Shown: positions 36,898 through 45,769 of the stretch, piece after piece
How the letters are laid out: each line of letters begins with the position of its first letter
Position numbering within the stretch: the stretch's first letter is position 1
Origin: Pseudomonas sp. FeN3W
GTDB lineage: Bacteria; Pseudomonadota; Gammaproteobacteria; Pseudomonadales; Pseudomonadaceae
Assembly: GCA_030263805.2 (NCBI GenBank)
Contig: CP136010.1
Location: forward strand, 682,001 to 746,000
Direction: 5' to 3'
DNA length: 64,000 nt
Notes under the pieces: generated by a model
What the model was told of the DNA's origin: nothing
Database searches by the model: none
What the model saw: only the letters and a program-made list of their open reading frames with translations
Position numbers and translations under genes: made by a program

Positions 36898-37755
36898 TCA
36901 GCCGTGCAAGAAGCTGTTGAATGCCGTGGCGACAGCCTCAGCGCCGATATCGTCATCCAGATGAAGATGGTGCCCACCCGCCAAGCGGCGGATATCGAAC
37001 GGGAACCCTTCGACAAGTTCGAGCAGCTCAGGCTGCGTCATCAGCCCCTGCTCGGCCAGCACCAGGCTGGTCGGGCAAGCGACCCGATTGACGAAAGCCA
37101 GCGCATGGGCGCGCGTCAGTCGCATGGCCGAAGGCAGCATCAGGCGTGGATCGGTGCGCCAGGTATAGCCGCCCGGGACAGGCATCAACCCGCGCTGTGC
37201 GAGCATTTCGGCCGCCTCGCGACTGACCGCGCCGACGCCTTTCATCCGCGCCTGCACAGCCTGGTCGAAACTCGCGTAGACCGGTTTGCGCTTGTCGTTC
37301 ACCGCGAGCAGCGCCTCAAGTGCGGACCCAAGCTTCTGCGGCGCGCTATCCGCTTCGCCGGTGTAGGGGATTACGCCGTCGATCAATGCCAGCCGCTCGA
37401 CGCGCTCGGGTAGCGCACCGGCGAGCAGCACGGAAACGATCGCGCCCATGGAGTGCCCGAGCAATGAAAAGTGTTGCCAGCCGAACTGCTCGGCGACCTG
37501 CAGCACGTCATGGGCATAGTCCCAGATGTTGTAGCCGGCCCCGATCGGGCGATGATCGGAATGGCCATGGCCGGGCAGATCCAGCGCCACGATGCGCAGC
37601 CCTTGTAGCCGCGGCGCCAGACGACTGAACGTCGCAGCGTTATCCAGCCAGCCATGCAGCGCAATCACCGGCTTGCCGTCGTCGGGCCCGTAAAGATGCG
37701 CCGCCACTTCGAGGTGCGGCAGGCTCAGCCGGACCTCTTCGAACAGCACGCTCAT
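36898..37755 (-). CDS. Alpha/beta hydrolase
   Basis: 285 aa. HGWLDNAATF forms the oxyanion hole near 34, GHSMGA near 100 holds the nucleophile Ser, and HHLHLDDD near 265 the catalytic His. It resembles serine hydrolase-like/lipase-type proteins. Its start overlaps the stop of the next hydrolase gene upstream by 4 nt, so the two are co-translated. The substrate is unknown. Confidence 0.88.
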   Translation of the reverse strand: MSVLFEEVRLSLPHLEVAAHLYGPDDGKPVIALHGWLDNAATFSRLAPRLQGLRIVALDLPGHGHSDHRPIGAGYNIWDYAHDVLQVAEQFGWQHFSLLGHSMGAIVSVLLAGALPERVERLALIDGVIPYTGEADSAPQKLGSALEALLAVNDKRKPVYASFDQAVQARMKGVGAVSREAAEMLAQRGLMPVPGGYTWRTDPRLMLPSAMRLTRAHALAFVNRVACPTSLVLAEQGLMTQPELLELVEGFPFDIRRLAGGHHLHLDDDIGAEAVATAFNSFLHG

Positions 37756-38564
37756 GCAGCCCCCTTGGAAAGCTCGGTATAGCCGCCCCAGCGGCCGAGA
37801 AGTTCACGCAGTTTTTCGGCAGTCTGCTGCGGCTGTTCGAATGGAAACATGTGGCCTCCGGGCAACGTGTGCGCTTCCCCGCGCGACATCAGCCGCAGCA
37901 GATAACCATGATGCGGCAGCACGACACGACTATCGCGCCCACGGATCATGGCCAGCGGAATCTTCAAGGCCGGCGGCCAACCGGGAGTGAGATGCGGCAC
38001 GCTGCGATAGATGCTGATTTCGGTCTGCGGATCGAAACGCAGGCGCAGCCCCTGCCCCACAGGCTCCAGACCATGCTCGATATAGGCTTCGAGGCATTCC
38101 GGATCAAAACTGCTGAACAGGGCCTTGCCGGCGAAATACGCACGTGCCTCTTCGACACTGGCGAACTGTTCGCGCCGCCCCAGCGTACGGCCGGCCGGCG
38201 TCAGTCGGTCGATGAAACCGAGGCGCTTGGCCGCCCAGATCACTGTCTGGTCGAACCAGGTCGGTATCGGCGAATCCAGCATGACGACCCCGTGGTACAG
38301 CTCCGGGCGCAACAACGCGGCGCGGTAATGCAGCATACCGCCGAACGAATGCCCTACTCCCCACACCGGCTCGTGCAATCGCTCGAGCTGCTCGAACAAC
38401 TCATCGAGTAGATTGTTCCAGTTATCGTCGACTGGAAAGCGCGGATCGTGCCCGTGGCGGTCCATGTGCGTAACCCGGTATTCGGGCGCCAGGGCGTCGA
38501 ACAGCTTGCGATAGGTGGCCGAGGGAAAGCCATTGGCGTGGGCGAAAAAGATGCGTTGCGACAT
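37752..38564 (-). CDS. Alpha/beta hydrolase
   Basis: About 270 aa. HANGFPSATY lies near 8, GHSFGGM near 86 with the nucleophile Ser, and GGHMFPFEQP near 240 with His. It is only distantly related to its neighbour. An ATG three codons upstream (38573) is also possible, since neither has a strong ribosome site. The product precedes, and is coupled to, the hydrolase gene ending at 36898. Confidence 0.85.
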   Translation of the reverse strand: MSQRIFFAHANGFPSATYRKLFDALAPEYRVTHMDRHGHDPRFPVDDNWNNLLDELFEQLERLHEPVWGVGHSFGGMLHYRAALLRPELYHGVVMLDSPIPTWFDQTVIWAAKRLGFIDRLTPAGRTLGRREQFASVEEARAYFAGKALFSSFDPECLEAYIEHGLEPVGQGLRLRFDPQTEISIYRSVPHLTPGWPPALKIPLAMIRGRDSRVVLPHHGYLLRLMSRGEAHTLPGGHMFPFEQPQQTAEKLRELLGRWGGYTELSKGAA

Positions 38565-38693
38565 GGAAGACATTGCCGGACAGACTGAGGCCTCATTGTC
38601 TGGCAGGCCTCGGCAGGCGGCAATCGCCATAGCCCTGCCGAATGAAGGGCATTCAGGCCAATCAGCAGGCCGCAATGTCCCCCGGCTTTGCTG

Positions 38694-39137
38694 TCAGCCC
38701 ACCGGACCCCCCTTTTCCAGCGGTACGATCGCGACGGTCAAACGTGAAATGCAACTTGGCTTACCGTCCTCGCCGCTGAGACGGATATCCCAGACATGGG
38801 TCGAGCGCCCCAGATGCACCGGCCGGCATACGCCTGTCACGCGTCCGCTGCGCAAACCGCGCAGATGGTTGGCGTTCACTTCGAGTCCAACGCAATAGAA
38901 CTTGCTGCTGTCGATGCAGTGATAGCTGGCCATCGAACCAAGGGTTTCAGCCAGCACCACCGAGGCACCGCCATGTAGCAGGCCATAAGGCTGATGAGTG
39001 CGTGCATCGACCGGCATGCTGGCGGTAATGGACGCGTCATCGAAGGTCTCGAAGCGGATGTCCAGCAATTCGGTGATGGTGTTCTTGCGGGTGCTGTGAA
39101 GCTCTTCCAGGTTGGGCTGACGGTGCCAGATACTCAA
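38694..39137 (-). CDS. Hotdog-fold thioesterase (YdiI/EntH-like)
   Basis: 147 aa, similar throughout to E. coli YdiI: LLDIRFE, SMPVDARTHQPYGLLHGGASVVLAE with the catalytic Glu, and GLEVNANHLR. YdiI-type enzymes hydrolyse aryl- and acyl-CoAs. Menaquinone synthesis is not expected in Pseudomonas, so a general or aromatic acyl-CoA role is more likely. The start is TTG at 39137 with AGGAG 9 nt upstream. Confidence 0.88.
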   Translation of the reverse strand: MSIWHRQPNLEELHSTRKNTITELLDIRFETFDDASITASMPVDARTHQPYGLLHGGASVVLAETLGSMASYHCIDSSKFYCVGLEVNANHLRGLRSGRVTGVCRPVHLGRSTHVWDIRLSGEDGKPSCISRLTVAIVPLEKGGPVG

Positions 39138-39158
39138 GGCGCATACTCCTGAGGACTA

Positions 39159-39169
39159 TTGTTGTTCTT
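39159..39169 (-). promoter_or_regulatory. CA motif in the YdiI-like thioesterase leader
   Basis: The minus strand reads AAGAACAACAA, two overlapping AAnAAnAA matches, upstream of the AGGAG site of the TTG-started gene. Confidence 0.55.
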
Positions 39170-39216
39170 GATCGATGTGCCGCCGTGGGCAAAACAGCCT
39201 GGCGGACCGGTCAACC

Positions 39217-39675
39217 CTAACCAACGTGACGCAAGGACACCAGCCGCATCAACCCTCCGGCCATTGCCTCACCCTCCAGCTCCGCCAGGGATGCGGTCGC
39301 CATCGGCACAGGCTCCGCGTAGTTGCCGTTCACCAGCCAGCCGGCAAGATTGCCGACGAAGGGCTGGTGGGTGACCAGTAACAGATCGCGCTCGCCACGC
39401 AGATCGAGCTGGCGCAATGCTTCGCCGAGATCGGCTTCTGGCGTCAGCCAGTCCACGGTTTCACATTCACCCTCGAAGCCGAGCGCCTTGCGCACCTCGT
39501 CCGCAGTCTGCTGCGCGCGATGAAACGGGCTGACGAGGATCGTTTGCAGCGGCTTACCGCGAAGAAAGGTGGCGCTGCGGCGCACGTCGCGGCGGCCACC
39601 CTCGGTCAGGTTGCGCTCCGCATCGGTGCGAGCGCGGGGCTCGGCTTCGCCATGTCGTAGCAGCCACAGCTTCAT
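39217..39675 (-). CDS. sixA: Phosphohistidine phosphatase SixA
   Basis: 152 aa. The histidine-phosphatase motif LLRHGEAEPR is at 5-14, SPFHRAQQTA near 50, and VTHQPFVGNL with the second catalytic His near 107. SixA removes phosphate from histidine residues, for example in the nitrogen PTS. Its ATG overlaps the DUF4389 stop by 4 nt. Confidence 0.9.
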   Translation of the reverse strand: MKLWLLRHGEAEPRARTDAERNLTEGGRRDVRRSATFLRGKPLQTILVSPFHRAQQTADEVRKALGFEGECETVDWLTPEADLGEALRQLDLRGERDLLLVTHQPFVGNLAGWLVNGNYAEPVPMATASLAELEGEAMAGGLMRLVSLRHVG

Positions 39676-40028
39676 GCCGTCGGCCCCTGCGGAGAGTCCT
39701 TCGGCTCGGTCGGCGCAGCGGGCGGAACCGGGGTGGCCAGCTCGACATCCGCCGGGCGCGGCGTCGGCCAGTCCGAAAGCGGCCAAGGCTTGCGTTCGGT
39801 ATTGAAGGTGGCGAACCGGCCGATCTGCGCGATGTACTGACTGAGGCTGTCGCCAAAGCCCTGCAGGCTGGAGTCCGCGTACCCCTTGACCAGACGCATC
39901 ACCAACTGCAGCACCACGACCACCAGCAGGGCCAGCTCGGCCAACTGCCAGACGAAGAAGAAGATCAGCATCCAGACGGCCCGCAGGATCAGCGATTCCC
40001 GGTCCGTTGCCTGGTTCGATTGATTCAT
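39672..40028 (-). CDS. DUF4389 membrane protein
   Basis: 118 aa. One long hydrophobic segment (residues 15-45) is followed by GYADSSLQGFGDSLSQYIAQ, the DUF4389 signature, and a proline-rich tail. The function is unknown. It lies between gpsA and sixA and overlaps sixA. Confidence 0.85.
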   Translation of the reverse strand: MNQSNQATDRESLILRAVWMLIFFFVWQLAELALLVVVVLQLVMRLVKGYADSSLQGFGDSLSQYIAQIGRFATFNTERKPWPLSDWPTPRPADVELATPVPPAAPTEPKDSPQGPTA

Positions 40029-40049
40029 GGAATATCCCCTACGCTCGGC

Positions 40050-41072
40050 TCAGAAACCGTCGGTTGAAATGAAGTCGACATCGGTCTTGGGCTCGCCACG
40101 CATCAGCACACCGATGATCTGATCGAGCGTACGCCCCTCGAACAGAATGGCATGCAGACCCGCGACCAGCGGCATGTACACCTGCAGCTCCTCGGCCTTG
40201 CACTTGAGCACCTTGATGGTATTGACGCCCTCCGCCACCTCGCCCAGTCGGGAAACCGCCTCCTCCAGGCTGAGCCCCTCACCGAGGGCATGGCCCACCT
40301 GGAAATTGCGGCTCTTGGGTGAGGTGCAGGTCACGATCAGGTCGCCGACCCCAGCCAAGCCGAGAAAGGTCATGGGATTGGCGCCGAGCTTGACCGCGAA
40401 ACGGGTCATTTCCGCCAGCGCACGGGTGATCAGCATACTGCGGGTGTTCTCACCCATGCCCAGCGCAGCGGCCATGCCGGCCATGATCGCGTAGACGTTT
40501 TTCAGCGCGCCACCCAGCTCGACGCCGTAGCGATCGGAGCTGGCGTAAACGCGGAACGTACGCCCGTGCAAATAGTGCTGCACGCTTCGGCACAGTGCCT
40601 CGTCATGGCTCGCCACGACGGTCGCCGTCAACGCATGCTCGGCCACCTCCCGCGCCAGGTTCGGTCCGGACAGCACGCCGATGCGCGCCTGGGGTGCGAT
40701 CTGCTCGAGGATCTGGCTCATCAGCATGAAACTGTCAGCCTCGATGCCCTTGGTAGTGCTGACCAGCATCTTGCCGCCGAGCTGCGCGGCGAACGGCTGC
40801 AGGGCCTGACGCAGGGCGCTGGAAGGCAGCGCAACGAAGATCAGCTCGCAGGCATCGAGAGTGAATGACAGATCGGTGGTCGGCTCGACCTGCGCAAGAA
40901 TCTCGACGCCCTTCAGGTAGCGCGGGTTCTGTCGCAGCGCCCGGATGCTTTCGGCCTGCTCCGCATCGCGCATCCAGAGCAGGACGTGGTGACCGTTCTC
41001 GGCCAGCAGATTGGCGATCGCGGTACCGAAACTGCCGCCGCCGAGTACCGCGATGGGTTGCTGTGGTGTCAT
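40050..41072 (-). CDS. gpsA: Glycerol-3-phosphate dehydrogenase [NAD(P)+]
   Basis: 340 aa, the usual length. The Rossmann motif VLGGGSFGTA is at 8-17, the substrate/catalytic Lys in GGALKNVYAIMAG near 195, and LAGVGDLIVTC near 250. It makes sn-glycerol 3-phosphate for phospholipids. The start at 41072 matches P. aeruginosa GpsA; an ATG seven codons upstream is in frame. The downstream order gpsA-DUF4389-sixA is common in pseudomonads. Confidence 0.95.
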   Translation of the reverse strand: MTPQQPIAVLGGGSFGTAIANLLAENGHHVLLWMRDAEQAESIRALRQNPRYLKGVEILAQVEPTTDLSFTLDACELIFVALPSSALRQALQPFAAQLGGKMLVSTTKGIEADSFMLMSQILEQIAPQARIGVLSGPNLAREVAEHALTATVVASHDEALCRSVQHYLHGRTFRVYASSDRYGVELGGALKNVYAIMAGMAAALGMGENTRSMLITRALAEMTRFAVKLGANPMTFLGLAGVGDLIVTCTSPKSRNFQVGHALGEGLSLEEAVSRLGEVAEGVNTIKVLKCKAEELQVYMPLVAGLHAILFEGRTLDQIIGVLMRGEPKTDVDFISTDGF

Positions 41073-41502
41073 GTGGAATCCGTTGTTGGCCATCCGAAAT
41101 GGCAGTGCCGGGCATTATACGTTTCATCTTCGCAGCGGCCAGCGCAACCGCCGAGCCCTATGAAATCATTTGGTTACAGTCGTCACGAACGCTGATCCAG
41201 AGCCTTCCGGTGCATTGGCGGCAGGTATTCGTTCACGCCATGCAACCGTCCCTGCAACGATTGTCTATAGAGGACACGCTGTCGCAAGGTCCTCGTTCAT
41301 CGTTAAGGAGTGTTAAAGTAGCCGCCCGATTCTGTCTTTGCGCCCTTCAGCCGCAGGTACGGATTGAATGGCGTCGCTGTTGGCAAGCTGTGACTTTAGC
41401 CACAACGCGGCAGTCTATGACTAGTCTTGATGATCAGGCCTCGAATTCTGGCCCGGTATGTAAGCAGCAAAGCCCTTCGCAGGGGCCCATTGAGGAATAC
41501 GC
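41073..41502. other. gpsA/fabA divergent intergenic region
   Basis: 430 bp without a gene. It holds a consensus -10 for gpsA near its left end. The fabA side has TTGGCA near 41380 but no clear matching -10. No convincing DesT or FabR-type palindrome was identified by eye. Confidence 0.5.
41114..41119 (-). promoter_or_regulatory. -10 element for gpsA
   Basis: A perfect TATAAT on the minus strand lies about 42 nt before the gpsA ATG. The -35 region 17 nt upstream is weak (CTGGCC). Confidence 0.5.
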
Positions 41503-42018
41503 ATGACCAAACAACACGCCTTTACTCGGGAAGACCTGCTTCGTTGCAGCCGCGGCGAACTCTTCGGTCCCGGTAATGCGCAACTGCCCGCGCCGAACAT
41601 GCTGATGGTCGATCGTATCGTTCACATCAGTGAAGTGGGCGGCAAGTATGGCAAGGGCGAACTGGTCGCCGAACTGGATATCAACCCTGATCTCTGGTTC
41701 TTCGCTTGCCATTTCGAAGGCGATCCGGTCATGCCCGGCTGCCTGGGCCTGGATGCCATGTGGCAGCTGGTCGGTTTCTACCTCGGCTGGCAAGGCAACC
41801 CCGGCCGCGGCCGTGCCCTCGGCTCCGGCGAAGTGAAGTTCTTCGGTCAGGTTCTGCCGACCGCCAAGAAGGTCACCTACAACATTCATATCAAGCGCAC
41901 CATCAACCGCTCGCTGATCCTCGGCATCGCCGATGGCACCGTCAGTGTTGATGGCCGCGAGATCTACAGTGCCGAAGGCTTGCGCGTCGGCCTGTTCACC
42001 TCTACCGACAGCTTTTGA
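41503..42018 (+). CDS. fabA: 3-hydroxydecanoyl-[ACP] dehydratase/isomerase
   Basis: 171 aa, full length. The catalytic His 70 lies in FACHFEGDPVMPGCLGLD and Asp 84 at its end. FabA makes cis-3-decenoyl-ACP, the branch point for unsaturated fatty acids. TTGAGGAAT precedes the ATG. It is followed 11 nt later by fabB, its partner. Confidence 0.97.
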   Translation: MTKQHAFTREDLLRCSRGELFGPGNAQLPAPNMLMVDRIVHISEVGGKYGKGELVAELDINPDLWFFACHFEGDPVMPGCLGLDAMWQLVGFYLGWQGNPGRGRALGSGEVKFFGQVLPTAKKVTYNIHIKRTINRSLILGIADGTVSVDGREIYSAEGLRVGLFTSTDSF

Positions 42019-42029
42019 AGGACATCCGC

Positions 42030-43247
42030 ATGCGTCGCGTCGTGATCACTGGCCTGGGTATCGTTTCCTGCCTGGGCAATGACAAAGAGACCGTCTCCGG
42101 CAACCTGCGCGCCGGCCGCCCCGGCATTCGCTTCAACCAGTCCTACGCGGACATGGGGCTGCGCAGCCAGGTTTCCGGCTCCGTCAACCTGAACCTCGAA
42201 GAGCTGATCGACCGCAAGGTCCTGCGCTTCATGGGTGACGCTGCCGCCTACGCCTATCTGGCAATGGAGCAGGCCGTGAAAGACGCCGGCTTCAGCCTCG
42301 ATGACATTTCCAACCCGCGCATCGGCCTGGTGGCCGGTTCCGGTGGCGCTTCGACCATCAACCAGATGGAAGCCATCGACATCCTGCGCGACAAGGGCGT
42401 CAAGCGCATTGGCCCATACCGCGTGCCGCGCACCATGAGCAGTACCGTTTCTGCCTGCCTGGCCACCCCGTTCCGCATCAAGGGCATCAACTACTCCATC
42501 GCTTCGGCCTGCGCCACCAGCGCGCATTGCATCGGCCACGCCATGGAGCAAATCCAGATGGGCAAGCAGGATGTGGTCTTCGCCGGTGGCGGCGAGGAAG
42601 AGCATTACAGCCAGAGCTGCCTGTTCGACGCCATGGGTGCACTGTCCAGCCAGTACAACGATACGCCGGAGAAAGCCTCCCGCGCCTACGACGCCAAGCG
42701 TGACGGTTTCGTCATCGCCGGTGGCGGCGGCATGGTCGTGGTCGAAGAGCTGGAGCACGCACTCAAGCGCGGCGCAAAGATCTATGCCGAAATCGTCGGC
42801 TACGGCGCCACTTCCGACGGCTACGACATGGTCGCTCCGAGTGGCGAAGGCGCCCTGCGCTGCATGCAGCAGGCAATGTCGACCGTCGATACCCCGATCG
42901 ACTACCTCAACACCCACGGCACCTCCACGCCGGTCGGCGATGTGGCCGAGATCAAGGCCGTGCGCAACATGTTCGGCGACAAGATCCCAACCATCAGCTC
43001 GACCAAGAGCCTGTCCGGCCACTCGCTGGGGGCTGCAGGCGTTCACGAAGCGATCTACTCGATGCTGATGATGGAGGGCAACTTCATCGCGGGCTCCGCC
43101 AACATCGACGAGCTGGATCCGGAAGTCGCCGACATGCCGATTCTTCGCGAAACCCGCGAGAACGTGCAGCTCGACACCGTGATGAGCAACAGCTTCGGCT
43201 TCGGCGGCACCAACTCCACGCTGGTGCTGCGCCGTTACAAAGGCTGA
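42030..43247 (+). CDS. fabB: Beta-ketoacyl-ACP synthase I
   Basis: 405 aa. The catalytic triad is Cys in SACATSAH near 161, His in THGTSTP near 296 and His in SLSGHSLGA near 331. FabB elongates the cis-unsaturated intermediate made by FabA. ATG at 42030 has AAGGA 7 nt upstream; a frame open from 42015 is a minor extension. It is followed by a strong terminator. Confidence 0.97.
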   Translation: MRRVVITGLGIVSCLGNDKETVSGNLRAGRPGIRFNQSYADMGLRSQVSGSVNLNLEELIDRKVLRFMGDAAAYAYLAMEQAVKDAGFSLDDISNPRIGLVAGSGGASTINQMEAIDILRDKGVKRIGPYRVPRTMSSTVSACLATPFRIKGINYSIASACATSAHCIGHAMEQIQMGKQDVVFAGGGEEEHYSQSCLFDAMGALSSQYNDTPEKASRAYDAKRDGFVIAGGGGMVVVEELEHALKRGAKIYAEIVGYGATSDGYDMVAPSGEGALRCMQQAMSTVDTPIDYLNTHGTSTPVGDVAEIKAVRNMFGDKIPTISSTKSLSGHSLGAAGVHEAIYSMLMMEGNFIAGSANIDELDPEVADMPILRETRENVQLDTVMSNSFGFGGTNSTLVLRRYKG

Positions 43248-43263
43248 GTCCTTCGCTCCGAGC

Positions 43264-43293
43264 AAAACGCCCCGACTGGTTCGGGGCGTTTTT
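43264..43293 (+). terminator. Terminator of fabAB
   Basis: A 10-bp stem AACGCCCCGA/TCGGGGCGTT has a 5-nt loop and is followed by TTTTTGTTT. It lies 17 nt after the fabB stop. Confidence 0.93.
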
Positions 43294-43338
43294 GTTTATG
43301 CGGATAGCGACCGTAAGCCGGAATCGCCCGCCCCTCGT

Positions 43339-44385
43339 TCAGAGTCGCTGACGGCCCTTGCGCCACTGGGCCGGCGGCTGGCCGGTCCAGCGCTTGAAGG
43401 CACGGCAGAACGCCGCGACCTCGGCAAAGCCGCTCTGCTCGGCCACCTCCTGCACGCTCAGGTGTTCGCTGCTCAGCAGTTTCAGTGCGAAATCGCGACG
43501 CAAGGCTTCCTTGATCTGACGGATCGAAGTGCCTTCGTCCTGCAGCCAGCGGCGCAGGGTTCGCGGCGCCATCGGCAACTGCCGGCTAATCGTCTCCAGA
43601 TCCGGCATCTGCTCGAGATCGTAGCGTTGCAGCAGCACCCTGACCCGGGTCTGCAGGCTGTTGTCGCGTACAGGTCGATGCAGAATCACGCCTGGGCAGC
43701 CCTGCAGGAATGCCTGCAGTTCCATGGCGTTGCGGATGATCGGCAGTTGCAGAAAGCGCGGGTGCAGATGGAAACCGCAGCGGGGCTGGTCGTGGAGCAG
43801 CTCGCCGAGGAACATCACCCGGTATTCACGCGCATGCTCGACGGCCGGATAGCCGAAGCAGGTGCTGGCGACCGGGATCTGCTGCCCGACCAGCCAGCCG
43901 GCGAAGCGCTGCCACATCAGCAGGATGAACTCCTGCAGGAAATGCTCCGGGTCCTCGCCACGGTGATGCAGATGCAGGCGGTAGAACACCAGCGGCGGCT
44001 GCGACGAATCCGGCTCCAGCCCGATCTCCAGATCATCCGAAACCGCCGTGTAGAAGCGCGCGCTCTGCTGCAGCATATCGCCGAGGGTACTGGCCCCCTG
44101 GGCCAATTCCGCCATCAATGAAAACACCCCGCGCTTACAGGCCCTGGGCGCCAGGCCCATGAACTCGTCGCGAGTGAAGCGCCAGACCGCCTTGATCAGT
44201 TCGCTGAGCTGGTACTCGGTGACCAGCTGCTCGGGGCGATCGATCCAGTCCGCCGCTATCCCGGCTGCGCACAGCAGCTGCAGCGGATCCGCCCCCTGGC
44301 GCAGGGCCCCGCCGATGCAGGCGCGCACGTAGTGGTTGGCGATGTGAGCCTTGCGCGAGGGCTCGGGCAGCTCCCTGGTGGTCAT
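43339..44385 (-). CDS. AraC-family regulator with arabinose-binding-like N-terminal domain
   Basis: 348 aa. The PF12625-type N-terminal domain is followed by an AraC DNA-binding domain, with PMAPRTLRRWLQDEGTS near 265 and the final EQSGFAEVAAFCRAFKRWTG. It is a paralogue of the regulator at 23671. It is divergent from the acyl-CoA dehydrogenase operon (181 bp between starts) and probably controls it. AGGA lies 7 nt before the ATG. Confidence 0.9.
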   Translation of the reverse strand: MTTRELPEPSRKAHIANHYVRACIGGALRQGADPLQLLCAAGIAADWIDRPEQLVTEYQLSELIKAVWRFTRDEFMGLAPRACKRGVFSLMAELAQGASTLGDMLQQSARFYTAVSDDLEIGLEPDSSQPPLVFYRLHLHHRGEDPEHFLQEFILLMWQRFAGWLVGQQIPVASTCFGYPAVEHAREYRVMFLGELLHDQPRCGFHLHPRFLQLPIIRNAMELQAFLQGCPGVILHRPVRDNSLQTRVRVLLQRYDLEQMPDLETISRQLPMAPRTLRRWLQDEGTSIRQIKEALRRDFALKLLSSEHLSVQEVAEQSGFAEVAAFCRAFKRWTGQPPAQWRKGRQRL

Positions 44386-44445
44386 GCGGTATTCCTGTGC
44401 TTGCGTCGATGCCGGTCATCCAGCAGCCTGCACCCAAATGGCCTA

Positions 44446-44504
44446 TTTGATCAATTAAAACGACCGCAGAGGTCATTCAAAGAGGCGGATCAAGGTTCTA
44501 TTAA
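44446..44504 (+). promoter_or_regulatory. Promoter/operator region of the acyl-CoA dehydrogenase operon
   Basis: TTCAAA (44476-44481), a 17-nt spacer and TATTAA (44499-44504) form a plausible sigma-70 promoter. Upstream dyads TTGATCAA (44447-44454) and GACC-N5-GGTC (44462-44474) could be regulator sites. These are inferred from pattern and position. Confidence 0.45.
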
Positions 44505-44540
44505 TAATCCCGTGGTCAACCGGCCGGTGGCCCCAAACAC

Positions 44541-44551
44541 AAGAACAACAA
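44541..44551 (+). promoter_or_regulatory. CA motif in the acyl-CoA dehydrogenase leader
   Basis: AAGAACAACAA gives two overlapping AAnAAnAA matches, 16 nt before the ATG and next to the GAAGGG site. Confidence 0.65.
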
Positions 44552-44566
44552 TCCGAAGGGCTCAGC

Positions 44567-45745
44567 ATGAACGTACAGCAACAGCCTGTGGCCGACAGTG
44601 CGGTGGGTGACGACGACCTGGCACTGTTTCAGGACATGGTGCGGCGCATCCTGCAAGAGGAAGTGGCGCCCGATTATGAAAGCTGGGAAGCGGCACACCA
44701 GGTGCCACGTGAACTCTGGCATCGCCTGGGCGAAGCCGGGCTGCTCGGCGTCGATCTGCCGGAAGCCCTGGGCGGCTCCGGGGCCGGGGTCGAAATCTGC
44801 CTGATGATCTGCGAAGAGATTTCCGGCCAGGGCTTCGGCGGCCTGGCCAGCGGCTACAACATCCACGCCAATATCGTGATGCCCTACATCCTTCATCTGG
44901 GTAGCGAGCAGCAGCAGCGGCACTGGCTGCCGCGCATGGCCAGCGGCGAGGTGCTGGGCGCCATTGCCATGACCGAACCCGGTGCGGGCAGCGACCTGGC
45001 CGCCATGCGCACCACTGCGCAGAAGGTTGCCGGTGGCTGGAAGCTCAACGGTGCCAAGGTGTTCATCACCAACGGCCTGCTGGCGGACATGGTGATCGTC
45101 TGCGCCAAGACCGACCCGAAGGCCGGTGCCCGCGGCGTGTCGCTGTTCCTGGTCGATACCGCCTTGCCGGGATTCGCCCGCGGCAAGGCGATCCGCAAGA
45201 TCGGCCAGCATGCCAGCGACACCGCCGAGCTGTTCTTCGACGAGCTGCTGGTGCCTGAGGAGGCGCTGCTGGGTGAAGCCGGCAAGGGCTTCATCCATCT
45301 GATGCAGGAACTGCCCCGCGAACGCCTGGGTGTCGCGGCCCAGGCCCTGGGTGCCATCGACGGTGCCCTGCAGCTGACGCTGGACTATGTGCGGGAACGC
45401 CGCGCCTTCGGCAAACGCATCGCCGACTTCCAGAACACCCGTTTCACCCTGGCCGACGTGCGGGCGCAGCTGGAAATGGGCCGCGCCTATTTCAATCAGT
45501 GCCTGCAGCGCTATGCCCGCGCAGAGATGAGCGGCGCGGATGCGGCCACCCTCAAGCTGCTGCTGAGCGAGATGCAATGCCGCTGCATCGACCGCTGCCT
45601 GCAGCTGTTCGGCGGCTACGGCTACACGCTGGAGTACCCGATTTCCCGTTTCTATGCGGATGCACGCATCCAGACCATCTATGCCGGCACCTCCGAAATC
45701 ATGAAAGAGCTGATCGCCCGCGACATGCTGGGCCCCGCGGCCTGA
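44567..45745 (+). CDS. Acyl-CoA dehydrogenase, long-chain (LCAD/IVD) type
   Basis: 392 aa with AMTEPGAGSDLAAMRTTA near 135 and LFGGYGYTLEYPISRFYAD near 345. The position of the usual catalytic Glu is Ala (IYAGTSEIMKE near 372). LCAD and isovaleryl-CoA dehydrogenase instead use a Glu in helix G. Here that Glu is in ELPRERLG near 249, so the enzyme is probably active. It begins a four-gene operon with thiolase, ligase and hydratase genes. Confidence 0.9.
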   Translation: MNVQQQPVADSAVGDDDLALFQDMVRRILQEEVAPDYESWEAAHQVPRELWHRLGEAGLLGVDLPEALGGSGAGVEICLMICEEISGQGFGGLASGYNIHANIVMPYILHLGSEQQQRHWLPRMASGEVLGAIAMTEPGAGSDLAAMRTTAQKVAGGWKLNGAKVFITNGLLADMVIVCAKTDPKAGARGVSLFLVDTALPGFARGKAIRKIGQHASDTAELFFDELLVPEEALLGEAGKGFIHLMQELPRERLGVAAQALGAIDGALQLTLDYVRERRAFGKRIADFQNTRFTLADVRAQLEMGRAYFNQCLQRYARAEMSGADAATLKLLLSEMQCRCIDRCLQLFGGYGYTLEYPISRFYADARIQTIYAGTSEIMKELIARDMLGPAA

Positions 45746-45748
45746 GCG

Positions 45749-45756
45749 AACAAGAA
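45749..45756 (+). promoter_or_regulatory. CA motif at the thiolase start
   Basis: AACAAGAA leads directly into the AGAGGAG ribosome site of the thiolase gene. Confidence 0.5.
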
Positions 45757-45769
45757 GAGGAGTTTCCTG

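Noticed and set aside
44567..45745. Inactive acyl-CoA dehydrogenase because of the missing IYEG Glu
   Set aside because: LCAD and IVD use a Glu in helix G, and a matching Glu is present near residue 249.
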